Assembly: GCF_001202025.1 (NCBI RefSeq)
Contig: NZ_LGHS01000041.1
Location: 124,001 to 188,000, forward strand
From: Pseudorhodobacter aquimaris
GTDB taxonomy: Bacteria > Pseudomonadota > Alphaproteobacteria > Rhodobacterales > Rhodobacteraceae
Reading direction: 5' to 3'
Length of the DNA stretch: 64,000 nucleotides
This document shows positions 1-11,032 of the stretch, piece by piece. The translations under genes were made by a program, and so were the position numbers. The notes under the pieces are model-generated. The model was not told where the DNA came from. It saw only the letters and a program-made list of their open reading frames with translations, and ran no database searches. Position 1 is the first letter of the stretch; every line of letters begins with the position of its first letter.

Positions 1-372
1 GGGTTGGTCAAAGGGCCGCTGTTCATCCAAACCGTCTTTGGTCTGATGGGCGGAATTGGCGCACATCCCGATGATATGATGCATATGAAGCGTACTGCTG
101 ACCGGCTCTTTGGCGACAATTACCGCTGGTCGGTTCTGGGCGCAGGACGCAACCAGTTGAACGCGGCGGCGATGTCTGCGGCCATGGGCGGCCATGTGCG
201 CGTTGGCTTGGAGGATTCGCTTTGGGCCGGTCCGGGCAAACTGGCCACCAGCAACGCCCAACAGGTCAAGGCCGTCCGCCAGATCATCGAAGGTCTGGGC
301 CTCGAGGTCGCCACCCCAGATGAAGCCCGCGAGATCCTTCACCTGAAGGGTGCAAGCGAAGTAGGTTTCTAA
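1..372 (+). CDS. BKACE-family (DUF849) beta-keto acid cleavage enzyme, 3' end only
   Basis: Open from base 1 in frame 1, so the gene starts left of the window; the TTG at base 4 is internal, not a start. About 123 C-terminal residues are visible, against roughly 270-310 for the family. The stretch with HVRVGLEDSLW followed by QQVKAVRQIIEGLG is the usual C-terminal signature of 3-keto-5-aminohexanoate-cleavage-type (BKACE) enzymes, zinc-dependent TIM-barrel proteins that condense a beta-keto acid with acetyl-CoA. Which keto acid is used cannot be told from this part. The gene ends at a TAA, followed by about 370 bp without genes and then IS remnants, so it is the last gene of its transcription unit here. 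Family assignment is firm, substrate unknown. Confidence 0.85.
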   Translation, partial: GLVKGPLFIQTVFGLMGGIGAHPDDMMHMKRTADRLFGDNYRWSVLGAGRNQLNAAAMSAAMGGHVRVGLEDSLWAGPGKLATSNAQQVKAVRQIIEGLGLEVATPDEAREILHLKGASEVGF

Positions 373-739
373 GCCCTGAATAATTGAAGGCGCGTGATCT
401 GCCCTGACACATTCCGCTTGGTCGGAGCCTGGAGCAATCAGAGCTGGCGCATCGCGCGCCAACTCTGATTGCGATCGCTCCAGAAATCGCTGGGAGCCAA
501 AACCGGACGGAGATGCCGGAAATTCGAACCGTTTTGCTAGGGGTGGGCATTCACCTGCGCGATCAAGAAAACTCCTAGATCTCTGCCATTCTCTTATTTG
601 CAAAAACACGGCCAATATTTAGCGGCCACAAGCTTGTCGCAATCGTTAGGCACAGGATCGATTCATTTGCTTGAGATCAGCAGGGCATTGCGCAGCAATG
701 GCCCGTGAAGGGGGATTCAAGGAGTAGAGTTCGACGGAC
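373..739. other. Gene-free stretch between BKACE gene and IS remnants
   Basis: No open frame here looks coding. The only clear structure is the long hairpin at 435-471. The rest is lower-GC spacer that leads into decayed insertion sequences. Confidence 0.6.
435..471. repeat. Long near-perfect inverted repeat (hairpin)
   Basis: CAATCAGAG-C-TGGCGC (435-450), a 5-nt loop, then GCGCCA-A-CTCTGATTG (456-471). The arms pair in 15 of 16 positions with one C/A mismatch in the middle. It lies about 60 bp after the BKACE stop. No T-run follows either arm, so it is not a classical terminator. It may be a palindromic repeat unit, a decayed IS end, or an mRNA-stabilising 3' hairpin. Confidence 0.7.
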
Positions 740-781
740 AAGCTATGCCCCAAGCCTGCGCTGAGCGTTGCGACGTTCTAA

Positions 782-936
782 AAGTCGAAGGCCAAATATG
801 GCGGGATGGATGTTCCCGACGCCAAACGGCTCAAGCAGTTGGAGCATGGCAACGCGAAACTGAAGCGCCTAGTGGCAAATGCATGCTGGACAATTGTGTG
901 CTGAAGGACCTTTTAAGAAAGCCCTTACTACGCTGA
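782..936 (+). pseudogene. IS3-family (IS407-like) OrfA remnant
   Basis: From 782 the frame reads KSKAKYGGMDVPDAKRLKQL and goes on with EHGNAKLKRLVANA, the coiled-coil part of IS407-type OrfA. A frameshift near 882 moves the coding sense to another frame, reading MLDNCVLKDLLRKP. The N-terminal helix-turn-helix part is not recognisable upstream. Same orientation and subfamily as the OrfB piece at 2436-2788, so these are probably the two ends of one element. Confidence 0.75.
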
Positions 937-1188
937 TGCAACGGCGGGACGCGGTGCTGCGGCCGATAACCCCAAGGCCCGTCTGGAAATGAACAAAATT
1001 GTTAAGAATCGACTGCGGTTCGGTTAACAATTGCCCGGCAGCCTATATGCGGTATCCATAAGAGGGGCGCGTGGGCGACCTGCTGGAGTGCGTTGACATG
1101 ATTATGAACAAAAAGAAGCTTTACCTATTGTCTGGCCCTGTCGCATTTCGATGCCGCTCCTTTGTTACTGCAACACAGGAGGCTGACT

Positions 1189-2019
1189 ATAGGACTGAAA
1201 CGGACGGACGAATTCCGCCGGGATGCGGTGCGGATCGCACGGGCCAGCGGGCTTACGCGTAAGCAGGTGGCAGATGATTTGGGCGTTGGCATGTCGACGC
1301 TGAACAAGTGGATCATGGCGCATCAAGGCACAGGTGTCGAAAGACGAGTTAAAACGCGCCAACGGGAATGACCGACTTCGGCGCGAGAACCGTATCCTCA
1401 AGGAGGAGCGGGAAATTTTAAACTAAGGAGGGACAGAAAACCGTCTGGGGGGTTGTTTTCCCGGCGAAGGCCACAGTGTTCTTTGCGATCCAAAAGCCGT
1501 GAGGTTTAGGTTCATCAAAGAGCATCAATCTACGTTTTCCACCCGGCGTATGTGCCAAGTGGCGCAGGTCAGATCGCGTGGATTGCGGGCCCTGCGCGGC
1601 CGTCACGCCAATCGCAGGCAACGGACTGACTTGGTCACATTTGCACATATCAAGGAACAGTCTCGACTTAGCCTTGGTCGCTACGGCAGGCCACGGATGA
1701 CCGAAGAGCTGAAAAGAGATTGGTCTGAATGTCGGTCATAGTTGCGTTGGCCGCTTGATGCGTCAGAACGGCATAGGTCACGACAGATAGCGATCATAAG
1801 GTCAACATTGCGCCCAATCTGCCGGACAGGGACTTTATGGCCGCGGGGCCAAACCAGAAACGGGCAAGCGACATCAGTTATGTGTGGACCCGGGAGGGCT
1901 GGCGTCCGACATGGGCCTGAGACCAATGGTGGCCCTATGTCGAACTTGGCTGTCATCTTTGATCTGCATTCACGCCGTGTGATCGGCGGCGCGGTGAGCA
2001 ATCGCATGAAAAGCCACTG
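1189..2019 (+). pseudogene. IS3-family transposase OrfA/OrfB, multiply frameshifted
   Basis: OrfA begins around 1189-1195 with LKRTDEFRRDAVRIARASGL and TRKQVADDLGVGMSTLNKW, a helix-turn-helix of IS3 OrfA. The coding sense then shifts frame into NDRLRRENRILKEEREIL. OrfB follows in pieces: FIKEHQSTFSTRRMC, then HIKEQSRLSLGRYGRPRMTE, then VGRLMRQNG, NIAPNLPDRDFMAAGPNQ, DISYVWTREGW and LAVIFDLHSRRVIGGAVSNR. At least three frame changes and several stops separate the pieces. The C-terminal third is missing where the IS110 fragment begins at about 2030. It cannot give an active transposase. Confidence 0.8.
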
Positions 2020-2031
2020 AGGACACCAGCT

Positions 2032-2373
2032 TTACCTCAAAGCCAGCAGTTGCCGGATGGTACGCCAAGGCACGTTGGTAATTGCCGCCAAGCACATGGT
2101 TTGGCCCTCAAGAGCTACACGAACCGGGCGTCCGTATTCCTTCAATACCGTGACGAGGCGGTTGAAGTCGGCAAGTTCATTCCAAACGGTTAAGCGACGT
2201 TGCCGTTTCTTATCTGGCATATCGATCAAAACTTCATGGCGGGCCTTGGCGATGTCGATAGCCACCAAAACAGGGGCAGCTTGTGCAACAATGATCTTGG
2301 GCCAATGTCGGTCTCCTTTACGGCGTGATTTGTGCACAACCAACGTAGAGACCCGAGACCCGGCTATGACCAC
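2032..2373 (-). pseudogene. IS110-family transposase, N-terminal fragment
   Basis: On the minus strand the frame contains VAIDIAKARHEVLIDMPDKK, then RLTVWNELADFNRLVTVLKEYGRPVRVALEG, the opening RuvC-like DEDD domain of IS110 transposases (first catalytic Asp in the AIDIAK motif). The frame ends after about 113 codons, against 320-400 for an intact transposase, and the C-terminal serine domain is absent. It sits opposite in sense to the IS3 pieces that flank it. Confidence 0.75.
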
Positions 2374-2435
2374 CTGCGGCGCTATTTGGCGGCTGCACTG
2401 GCGGTCATAGCCTTTTAATCAGCATCATTCCGAAG

Positions 2436-2788
2436 TGTTATGGAACGGAGTTCACGAACGAAAAGCTGATGAAACGGGCGAACGACAACAAGGTCGAGTG
2501 GCATAACATTGATCCGGGCAAGCCGCAGCAGAACGGATACATCGTGTCATTCAATGACAACTTCCGCGATGAATGCCTCACCGAAGAGGCCTTCGACAGC
2601 ATATCTGAGGCCAGCTGAACGCCCGCGCTCTGGCGCTAGGATTTCAACAATGTCAGGCCGCATTCATCGCTGGGAAACACCCCCCCGCAGAAACGCGTCG
2701 GGCGCTTGAGCTAATTGATGGCAACGCGCCCGGCGCGCTTGTCACAGCCGAAAACGACGACTGCCAAACCCAAGGCCACTTGGTATGA
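2436..2788 (+). pseudogene. IS3-family (IS407-like) OrfB 3' end, catalytically dead
   Basis: The frame from 2436 reads CYGTEFTNEKLMKRAND, then KVEWHNIDPGKPQQNGYIVS and FNDNFRDECLTEEAFDSI, then a TGA. After the stop another frame gives FNNVRPHSSLGNTPPAE and runs to a TGA at 2786-2788. In intact relatives the first motif is CDNGTEF and the second QQNAFIESFN; here the DDE-type Asp and the final Glu (now Val) are both gone. This is the 3' half of the same subfamily as the OrfA remnant at 782-936. Confidence 0.8.
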
Positions 2789-3107
2789 CTGAGGGACAAA
2801 CGGTGGGCAGGTTGTTGATCGTCGTAATGATCTGCCGGGCAGTTGCTTTTGCACCCACTGGATTAACCGCGCCCGCCAACACCCAAATCACAGAAAACCG
2901 GCGGCCACCTTAAACCTGTGGTCGTGGCAATGCGCATTGCATCACGACGAAACTTCTCCGCGATCTCGTTGCCGCCCCTTATCTCCATTATAGCATACAT
3001 TGAGCGAAAAGGACTGGAATTAGGCTGCGAAAAGGCCAGGCTTGGGTTCCCTGATGACGCCCCAGATGCCCCGCTTTCCTAATTCTGGTGACGGATCAAT
3101 GCCAATT
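2789..3107. other. Gene-free stretch between IS remnants and proA 3' end
   Basis: About 320 bp with no convincing open frame. The first part may still be IS 3' flank; no inverted-repeat end could be fixed by eye. Confidence 0.5.
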
Positions 3108-3138
3108 GGGGGCTCAGGTCTTGCGGGCCCCTTTTTTT
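3108..3138 (+). terminator. Rho-independent terminator abutting the proA stop
   Basis: GGGGGC (3108-3113), a loop of about 13 nt, then GCCCC (3127-3131) and seven T (3132-3138). In the + sense this is a good intrinsic terminator, stopping read-through from the IS region into the antisense of proA. Its T-run overlaps the complement of the proA TAA. On - the stem could also end proA transcripts, but without a U-tract. Confidence 0.7.
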
Positions 3139-4399
3139 AGACCCGGCAGGTGCCATCACCGGTGACCAGATACTTGAAGCTGGTCAGCTGTTCGGCGCCG
3201 ACAGGGCCGCGGGCATGCATCTTGCCGGTTGCAATGCCGATCTCGCCGCCCATTCCGAACTCCCCGCCATCCGCGAATTGCGTCGAGGCGTTGCGCATCA
3301 GGATCGCGCTGTCAAGCCGCTGGAAAAAGCGGGCTGCGGTGGTGTCATTCTCGGTCAGGATCGCCTCGGTATGGTTGGAGCCGAATTCGCGGATATGGGC
3401 AATCGCGCCGTCAACGCCGTCAACCAAGCGTGCGGCGATGATCATATCCAAAAACTCCTGCCCGAAGTCCTCGGGGGCGGCCTTAACCACGCCTTTGACA
3501 TCGGCAACCTCACCCTCGCCACGCACCTCGACGCCCGCATCCAGCAGGTCCTGCACCAGAACCGCGCCGTGTTTGGCCCAGAAACCGCGATCGATCAGCA
3601 GGCATTCCGCCGCGCCGCAAATTCCGGTGCGCCGAGTTTTGGCATTCACCACCACGCGCCGCGCCTTTTCCAGATCGGCATCCGCATCGGCATAGATATG
3701 ACAGATCCCTTCGAGATGCGCAAAAACCGGCACCCGCGCCTCTCGCTGCACCAGCCCGACGAGGCCCTTGCCCCCGCGCGGCACGATCACATCAATATAG
3801 TCCACCGCGCGCAGCATTTGCGCCACCATATCACGGTCGCGGGTCGGGATCAGCTGGATCGCCGCGGCAGGCAGACCCGCTTGCACAGCGCCTTTGACCA
3901 TACAGGCATGGATCGCGGCCGAGGAATGAAAGCTCTCGGAGCCACCGCGCAAAATCACCGCATTACCGGCCTTGAGGCATAGCGCCCCCGCATCCGCCGT
4001 CACATTCGGGCGGGATTCGTAGATCACCCCGACAACCCCCAAAGGCGTGCGCACCCGCTGGATATGCAGCCCCGTCGGGCGGTCCCATTCGGTGATCACC
4101 TGGCCGACGGGATCGGGCTGTTCGGCCACGCTGCGCAGGCTGTCCATGATGCCGCGAATGCGGTACTCATCCAGCGCCAGACGGTCGAGCATCGCAGGCG
4201 ACAGCCCCTTTTCGCGCCCGAACTCCATATCCTTGGCATTGGCCGCGATAATCTCGTCGCGCGCCGCCCAAACCGCATCCGCCGCACCAATCAGCGCCGC
4301 GTGTTTGCGCTCGGCACTTGCAAAGGCCAGCTCGGCCGCCGCCGCACGGGCCGCGCGGCCGATCGCATCCATCATATCCGTCGAATTTTGCGTATCCAT
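3137..4399 (-). CDS. proA: Gamma-glutamyl phosphate reductase
   Basis: ProA reduces gamma-glutamyl phosphate to glutamate-5-semialdehyde with NADPH, the second step of proline synthesis in the cytoplasm. With the ATG at 4399 it has 420 residues, the family size; an upstream in-frame ATG would add 20 poorly supported residues. Visible are [20 protein letters not shown] in the nucleotide-binding half, the catalytic-Cys region [17 protein letters not shown], and the C-terminal [17 protein letters not shown]. The partner gene proB lies 4.4 kb away in the same orientation, with a lipid-transport operon inserted between them on the other strand. The gene is divergent from mlaE, with 130 bp between the starts for both promoters. 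Confidence 0.96.
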   Translation of the reverse strand: MDTQNSTDMMDAIGRAARAAAAELAFASAERKHAALIGAADAVWAARDEIIAANAKDMEFGREKGLSPAMLDRLALDEYRIRGIMDSLRSVAEQPDPVGQVITEWDRPTGLHIQRVRTPLGVVGVIYESRPNVTADAGALCLKAGNAVILRGGSESFHSSAAIHACMVKGAVQAGLPAAAIQLIPTRDRDMVAQMLRAVDYIDVIVPRGGKGLVGLVQREARVPVFAHLEGICHIYADADADLEKARRVVVNAKTRRTGICGAAECLLIDRGFWAKHGAVLVQDLLDAGVEVRGEGEVADVKGVVKAAPEDFGQEFLDMIIAARLVDGVDGAIAHIREFGSNHTEAILTENDTTAARFFQRLDSAILMRNASTQFADGGEFGMGGEIGIATGKMHARGPVGAEQLTSFKYLVTGDGTCRV

Positions 4400-4529
4400 A
4401 CCCGCCCCCAATGTATTTATGCCACCGAGATAGACTTTATTTCCCGCCCTGGCAATCATAGGGACAAAGGGAATGGCCCCGAAAATAAGGGTATGATAGC
4501 AAAGGTGAAAACATCAGGTACCGCCCCTT

Positions 4530-5651
4530 GTGACCGAAGAAGCGCCAACATATCAGATTGAGACAACATCGCAGGATGGCATCACCCATATTGCCCTGCG
4601 CGGTTCCTTCTCTTTGGCGGGGCTTACCCCCCTGCATCACAGGTTGGATGCGGCCCTTGCGCAAGGGCCGGTCACGCTTGATCTTTCTGGCGTCACCCGG
4701 CTGGATACAAGTGCCGCCTGGGCCATTGTGACAGCCGAGGCGCACGGCGCCCCCTTGACCGTAACGGGCAGCAGCGAGGATGCCGCGACCCTACTTGCCA
4801 CCGTGCGCAAGGCCTTGCCCAAACCCGACAGCCAGAACCAAAAGCCCAAAACGCTGGTTGACCGGATAGAGGGCATCGGCCGCGCTGTTGCAAAATCCGC
4901 CAGTTTCGCGACCGAACTGCTGGGCTATTTCGGGATTTTCCTGCACCGTCTGGCGCGCAGCCTGCGCCACCCCGGCGAATTTCGAATGACCGCCCTTGTC
5001 CACCACTGCCAAGAGGTCGGCCTGAAAGCCGTGCCCATCGTGGCGCTGATGTCCTTTTTGATCGGTGTCGTGCTGGCGTTCCAAGGCTCTACCCAACTGC
5101 GGCAATTCGGGGCCGAGGTCTTTGTCGTCGATCTGATCGCGGTATCGGTGTTGCGCGAATTGGGGATCTTGCTGACCGCGATTATCGTGGCGGGGCGCAC
5201 GGCGTCGGCCTTTACCGCCGCCATCGGGTCGATGAAAATGCGCGAGGAAATTGACGCGATGCGTACGCTGGGTATTGATCCGGCCACAGCCCTTTTTGTG
5301 CCGCGCATATTGGCCTTGCTGTTCATGCTGCCGATCCTTGGGTTGATTGCCAATCTCTCGGGGTTGATCGGGGGGGCGTTGATGTCATGGATCGATCTGG
5401 GGATCTCACCGGGGATGTTCCGAACGCGGCTGATCGAGAATACCGGCATCTGGCATCTGGCCGTCGGCATGATCAAGGCGCCGTTTTTCGCGCTGATCAT
5501 CGGAGTTGTCGGCTGTCACGCAGGGATGCAGGTTGGCAGCAACGCCGAGAGCTTGGGGCAAAAGACATCGGACGCAGTTGTGACCGCAATTTTTGCCGTG
5601 ATCGTGATTGACGCCGTGTTTTCGGTCTTCTTTGCACAGGTGGGGGTATGA
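4530..5651 (+). CDS. MlaE-type ABC permease with N-terminal STAS-like domain
   Basis: Inner-membrane permease of an Mce/Mla-type ABC system that moves phospholipids or other lipids between the membranes. The 373 residues start at a GTG. Residues about 10-95 form a STAS-like domain (HIALRGSFSLAGLTPLHHRL, then LDLSGVTRLDTSAAWAIV). From about 140 the MlaE permease fold follows, with FLIGVVLAFQGSTQLRQFGA, ELGILLTAIIVAGRTASAFT and the cytoplasmic coupling part MKMREEIDAMRTLGIDPA. The STAS fusion takes the place of a separate MlaB protein, common in alphaproteobacteria. Its stop overlaps the next start (ATGA), so it is first in a four-gene operon. Whether it works in retrograde (Mla) or Pqi/Let-like mode cannot be told here. 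Confidence 0.92.
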   Translation: MTEEAPTYQIETTSQDGITHIALRGSFSLAGLTPLHHRLDAALAQGPVTLDLSGVTRLDTSAAWAIVTAEAHGAPLTVTGSSEDAATLLATVRKALPKPDSQNQKPKTLVDRIEGIGRAVAKSASFATELLGYFGIFLHRLARSLRHPGEFRMTALVHHCQEVGLKAVPIVALMSFLIGVVLAFQGSTQLRQFGAEVFVVDLIAVSVLRELGILLTAIIVAGRTASAFTAAIGSMKMREEIDAMRTLGIDPATALFVPRILALLFMLPILGLIANLSGLIGGALMSWIDLGISPGMFRTRLIENTGIWHLAVGMIKAPFFALIIGVVGCHAGMQVGSNAESLGQKTSDAVVTAIFAVIVIDAVFSVFFAQVGV

Positions 5652-6442
5652 CGGATATGCCCAAAGAAACCGTGATCCGCCTGCGCGGGGTGCGCAACCA
5701 GTTCGGCAGCCATGTTGTGCATGACGGTCTGGATCTGGATGTCTACCGCGGTGAGGTTTTGGGCGTGGTCGGCGGATCGGGCACCGGAAAATCCGTTCTG
5801 CTGCGTACCATTGCGGGGCTGCAAATTCCCAAGGCGGGTGAGGTTGACGTGCTGGGTACCGATGTGCGCACCGCCTCCGAGAATGAGCGCCAGATGCTGG
5901 AGCGTCGCTGGGGTGTGATGTTTCAGGATGGCGCGCTGTTTTCTTCGCTGAATGTGCGCGAGAACGTCGAGGTGCCGATGCGCGCGGTCAAAGGGCTGGA
6001 CCCGGATCTACGCCGCCAGATGGCCGACCTTAAAATCTCTCTGTCCGGCCTGCCCTTCCTTGCGGGCGATAAATTCCCGTCCGAGCTGTCGGGCGGGATG
6101 CGCAAACGGGCTGGCCTTGCCCGTGCGCTGGCGCTGGACCCCGAGATCCTGTTTCTGGATGAGCCGACAGCCGGGCTGGACCCGATCGGGGCGTCCGCAT
6201 TCGACATCCTGATCCGCCAGCTTTCGCAGACCATGGGGCTGACGGTGTTTCTTGTGACCCATGACCTTGATACATTGCACGCCACCTGCGACCGTATTGC
6301 CGTATTGGCGGAAAAAAAGGTGCTGGTCACCGGCACCATGCGTGAGATGCTCGACGTGGATCACCCATGGGTGCATGAATATTTCCACGGGCCCCGTGCC
6401 CGCGCGGCGAGTGACGCCATACCTGCAAAGAAAGACCCGTAA
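5648..6442 (+). CDS. MlaF-type ABC ATPase
   Basis: Cytoplasmic ATPase partner of the preceding permease, 264 residues. It has Walker A GGSGTGKSVLLRTIAGL near residue 38, the Q-loop (VMFQDGALFSSLNV), the signature LSGGMRKRAGLARAL typical of the Mla/Mkl subfamily, Walker B EILFLDEPTAGLDP and the switch VTHDLDTL. The C-terminus HPWVHEYFHGPRA is also typical of MlaF. It overlaps mlaE by 4 bp and is followed by the MCE gene after 3 bp, so translation is probably coupled. Confidence 0.94.
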   Translation: MTDMPKETVIRLRGVRNQFGSHVVHDGLDLDVYRGEVLGVVGGSGTGKSVLLRTIAGLQIPKAGEVDVLGTDVRTASENERQMLERRWGVMFQDGALFSSLNVRENVEVPMRAVKGLDPDLRRQMADLKISLSGLPFLAGDKFPSELSGGMRKRAGLARALALDPEILFLDEPTAGLDPIGASAFDILIRQLSQTMGLTVFLVTHDLDTLHATCDRIAVLAEKKVLVTGTMREMLDVDHPWVHEYFHGPRARAASDAIPAKKDP

Positions 6443-6445
6443 GCC

Positions 6446-8164
6446 ATGGAAACCAGAGCAAATTACGTTTTGATCGGCTTGTTCACGATCCTCGGATTTT
6501 TGGGCATGCTGGCTTTTGCCCTTTGGTTCGCACGCGTAGAGATTGACCGCCAGTTCGCCTACTATGATGTGAAGTTCACCTCTGTCTCGGGCTTGGCGCG
6601 GGCGTCGGATGTGCGCTTTGCGGGGCTGCCGGTTGGTCAGGTGGTGGATGTAAAACTGTCGCCCGACAATGACGGCACCATCGTCGCACGGCTGGAAGTC
6701 GCGCAAAACACCCCCGTGCGCACGGGGTCAGTGGCCACCATTGAAAGTCAGGGCGTGACTGGTGTCTCATATGTCGGCATCAGTGCGGGCGATCCGGCAG
6801 AGAGATTGCTGCGCGATGTATCCGAGATGGAAGTCCCGCAGATCGAGGCGGGACGCGCCTTATTGCAAAGCCTGTCCGAGGATGCCCCGGCGCTGCTCTC
6901 TGAGGTTTTGGGCGTGGCCCGCGATATCCGCGGCCTGTTCACCGAAGAGAACGTCGGGCGGATCGACAACATCCTTGCCAATCTTGAACTGGCCTCGGAT
7001 GAATTCGCGCAATCTCTGGATGATTTCTCGGTCGTGGCAAGCTCTGTTTCCGGCTTTGCCATCGAGATCTCCAATTTCAATGCCATGCTGCAAGGGCTGA
7101 CCTCCAAGGCGGAAAACCTGTTCGATACCGCCGATCAGATGCTTGTTTCCTTTGCCGAACTTGCCGAAGATACCAAGACCACCGTGGCAACGGCCGAAAC
7201 TACCCTGAATGAGACCACCAGGACGATGACCTCGGCGCAGGCCTATATCGACGATGATCTGGCCCGCATGACCCAAGAGCTTTCCGATGGTTTGACCGAA
7301 ACCCGCGACCAGATCGCAACACTGGGGGCAGATGCCCGCGCCATGATCGCGGAATTCAAGCGCACGGGTGAGTTGGCAACCAGCAGGCTGATAGAGGCCG
7401 AGGCCACCATCAAGGCCACCGACGAGATGATCGTGCAGTTGAACACCACGCTGGAATCAATGGATCAGGCCTCGATCAGCTTTGATGATCTGGTCACCCA
7501 AGACGGCGCCGAACTGGTGGCCGAGGCGCGTGCCGCCCTTGCCCCCATCGCCCGCGCGGCGCAATCCGATCTGCCCGCAATGGTGGCCGATATCCGCACC
7601 GCCACCGCCACCGCCAATCAGGTCATGACCGATGTCGGCACGGCCCTTACCTCGGCCAGTGACAAGGTTGACGGGCTTATGGATGAGGCCAGCATCTCGC
7701 TTGCCGCCGTCACCGACAGCTTTACCCGCGCCAATACCACGCTGGATGCGATCAATTCCGCGCTGGCGGTGGGGGAGCGTACATTGGTCGCCGCCGAGAA
7801 AACCTTTGACGGGGCTGACCGGATTATCAATGACGATATCGCAGCCATCACCGCGGATCTGCGGCGCACCATCGACGGGCTGGACAAGGCAATTGCCGGG
7901 GTCTCGGATGCGATCCCGCAGGTCACATCCGATCTGACCGCCGCCTCCAATGCCGCGCGCGAAACCTTTGAGCGGGTCTCCGGGCTGGTCGCATCCTCTG
8001 ATCCGCCGATCCGGGATTTCACCACAAGCGCCCTGCCCCAGTTCACACGACTGGCGCGCGAAACCCGCGAGTTGATCAACAACCTTGACCGGCTGACCAG
8101 CCAAATCCAGCGTGATCCCGCACGTTTCTTCCTTGGGGGCGATACCCCTGTCTATAAACGCTAA
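6446..8164 (+). CDS. MCE-domain (MlaD-like) substrate-binding protein, long form
   Basis: 572 residues, inner-membrane anchored and periplasmic. One N-terminal transmembrane helix (about residues 7-28), then one MCE domain (about 38-118: YYDVKFTSVSGLARASDVRF through GVTGVSYVGISAGDP). The remaining 450 residues are Ala/Thr/Asp-rich, predicted mostly helical with repeated TATANQV- and TLDAIN-like segments, as in long MCE proteins whose helices bundle into a lipid-conducting needle or tunnel. Much longer than E. coli MlaD (about 180), so the architecture resembles LetB/PqiB-like or mycobacterial Mce proteins in having an extended conduit. The short spacing to the ATPase gene places it in the same operon. 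Confidence 0.92.
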   Translation: METRANYVLIGLFTILGFLGMLAFALWFARVEIDRQFAYYDVKFTSVSGLARASDVRFAGLPVGQVVDVKLSPDNDGTIVARLEVAQNTPVRTGSVATIESQGVTGVSYVGISAGDPAERLLRDVSEMEVPQIEAGRALLQSLSEDAPALLSEVLGVARDIRGLFTEENVGRIDNILANLELASDEFAQSLDDFSVVASSVSGFAIEISNFNAMLQGLTSKAENLFDTADQMLVSFAELAEDTKTTVATAETTLNETTRTMTSAQAYIDDDLARMTQELSDGLTETRDQIATLGADARAMIAEFKRTGELATSRLIEAEATIKATDEMIVQLNTTLESMDQASISFDDLVTQDGAELVAEARAALAPIARAAQSDLPAMVADIRTATATANQVMTDVGTALTSASDKVDGLMDEASISLAAVTDSFTRANTTLDAINSALAVGERTLVAAEKTFDGADRIINDDIAAITADLRRTIDGLDKAIAGVSDAIPQVTSDLTAASNAARETFERVSGLVASSDPPIRDFTTSALPQFTRLARETRELINNLDRLTSQIQRDPARFFLGGDTPVYKR

Positions 8165-8181
8165 TCTGAAAGAGGCCCGCT

Positions 8182-8814
8182 ATGACCCTGCGCCCCTATC
8201 TGGCCGCCCTTTGCACCGTGGCCCTGCTGTCCGGTTGCTCTGCCATCTCTGTGTTGAACGGTGCCACCACGCCGCTTGACGCCTATGACCTCAACGCCCC
8301 TGCCGACCCGACCCTCGCGCGCAGCACGACCGGGCGGCAGGTGGTGGTGGAACTGCCCTCATCCCCCGGTGCGCTGGCGACCGATCGCATCCTGATCCGC
8401 CCGCACCCGCTGCAGGCTGCCTATTTGCCCGAGGCGAAATGGACCGAGGAAACCCCGACCATGCTGCAAACCCTGATGGTGCGCAGCCTTGAGGACAGCA
8501 ACGCCTTCCGATTTGTCGGGCGCAGGCCGCTGGGGGCATCGGGCGACTATGCGTTGCTGTCGGAATTGACGGATTTTCAAGCCGAAGCCACCGAAGACGG
8601 CAAGGCCGCGACCATTCGCCTGCGCATGACGGCCCGTCTGGTGCGCGAGGATGACGCGCGCGTGATGTCATCGCGCAGCTTTACCAGCACGGCCGATGTC
8701 GTCTCGACCGAAACACTGGACCTTATTGAGGGGTTCAACACCGCCAATCAGGCGATGCTGTCAGAGGTGACACAATGGGTGCTGACAAGTTTGAACATCG
8801 GGCTGAAACGCTAG
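8182..8814 (+). CDS. ABC-type transport auxiliary lipoprotein (PqiC-like)
   Basis: 210 residues with a lipoprotein signal: charged start, hydrophobic stretch and lipobox LLSGC (Cys about residue 20). The body (YDLNAPADPTLARSTTGRQV, then RILIRPHPLQAAYLPEAKWT) matches the ABC-transporter auxiliary family that includes PqiC, thought to meet the MCE conduit at the outer membrane. Fourth gene of the operon, 17 bp after the MCE gene. Its last codons form one arm of a hairpin shared with the proB 3' end. No MlaC-like periplasmic shuttle and no MlaA gene is present here, which favours a bridge-type (Pqi/Let-like) mechanism; that is inference. Confidence 0.88.
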   Translation: MTLRPYLAALCTVALLSGCSAISVLNGATTPLDAYDLNAPADPTLARSTTGRQVVVELPSSPGALATDRILIRPHPLQAAYLPEAKWTEETPTMLQTLMVRSLEDSNAFRFVGRRPLGASGDYALLSELTDFQAEATEDGKAATIRLRMTARLVREDDARVMSSRSFTSTADVVSTETLDLIEGFNTANQAMLSEVTQWVLTSLNIGLKR

Positions 8815-8827
8815 TGCCCGTAGCGTT

Positions 8828-8831
<4 letters not shown>
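8803..8831. terminator. Perfect 11-bp stem spanning both stop codons of convergent genes
   Basis: CTGAAACGCTA (8803-8813), 7-nt loop, TAGCGTTTCAG (8821-8831). The left arm contains the TAG of the auxiliary lipoprotein gene and the right arm holds the antisense of the last proB codons. There is no T-run, but the symmetric position between two converging genes suggests a bidirectional 3'-end structure. Confidence 0.6.
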
Positions 8832-11013
<2,182 letters not shown>

Positions 11014-11032
11014 TCAAGTCACCGTAGCGCGG

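Larger units (their letters stand above)
740..2788. mobile_element. Nested, degenerate insertion-sequence cluster (IS3 x2, IS110)
   Basis: Pieces of at least three transposase genes lie one inside the other. An IS407-like IS3 element has its OrfA remnant at 782-936 and its OrfB 3' end at 2436-2788, both on +. Between them lie a second IS3-type element (1189-2019, +) and an N-terminal IS110 fragment on - (2032-2373). All frames are broken by stops or frameshifts, and catalytic residues are lost in the terminal OrfB piece. The order implies that the outer element arrived first and was interrupted later. I could not define intact terminal inverted repeats or target duplications by eye. Confidence 0.8.

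Noticed and set aside
4400-4459. Upstream start of proA giving 440 residues
   Set aside because: The extra 20 residues have no similarity, and the 420-residue form has the family length.
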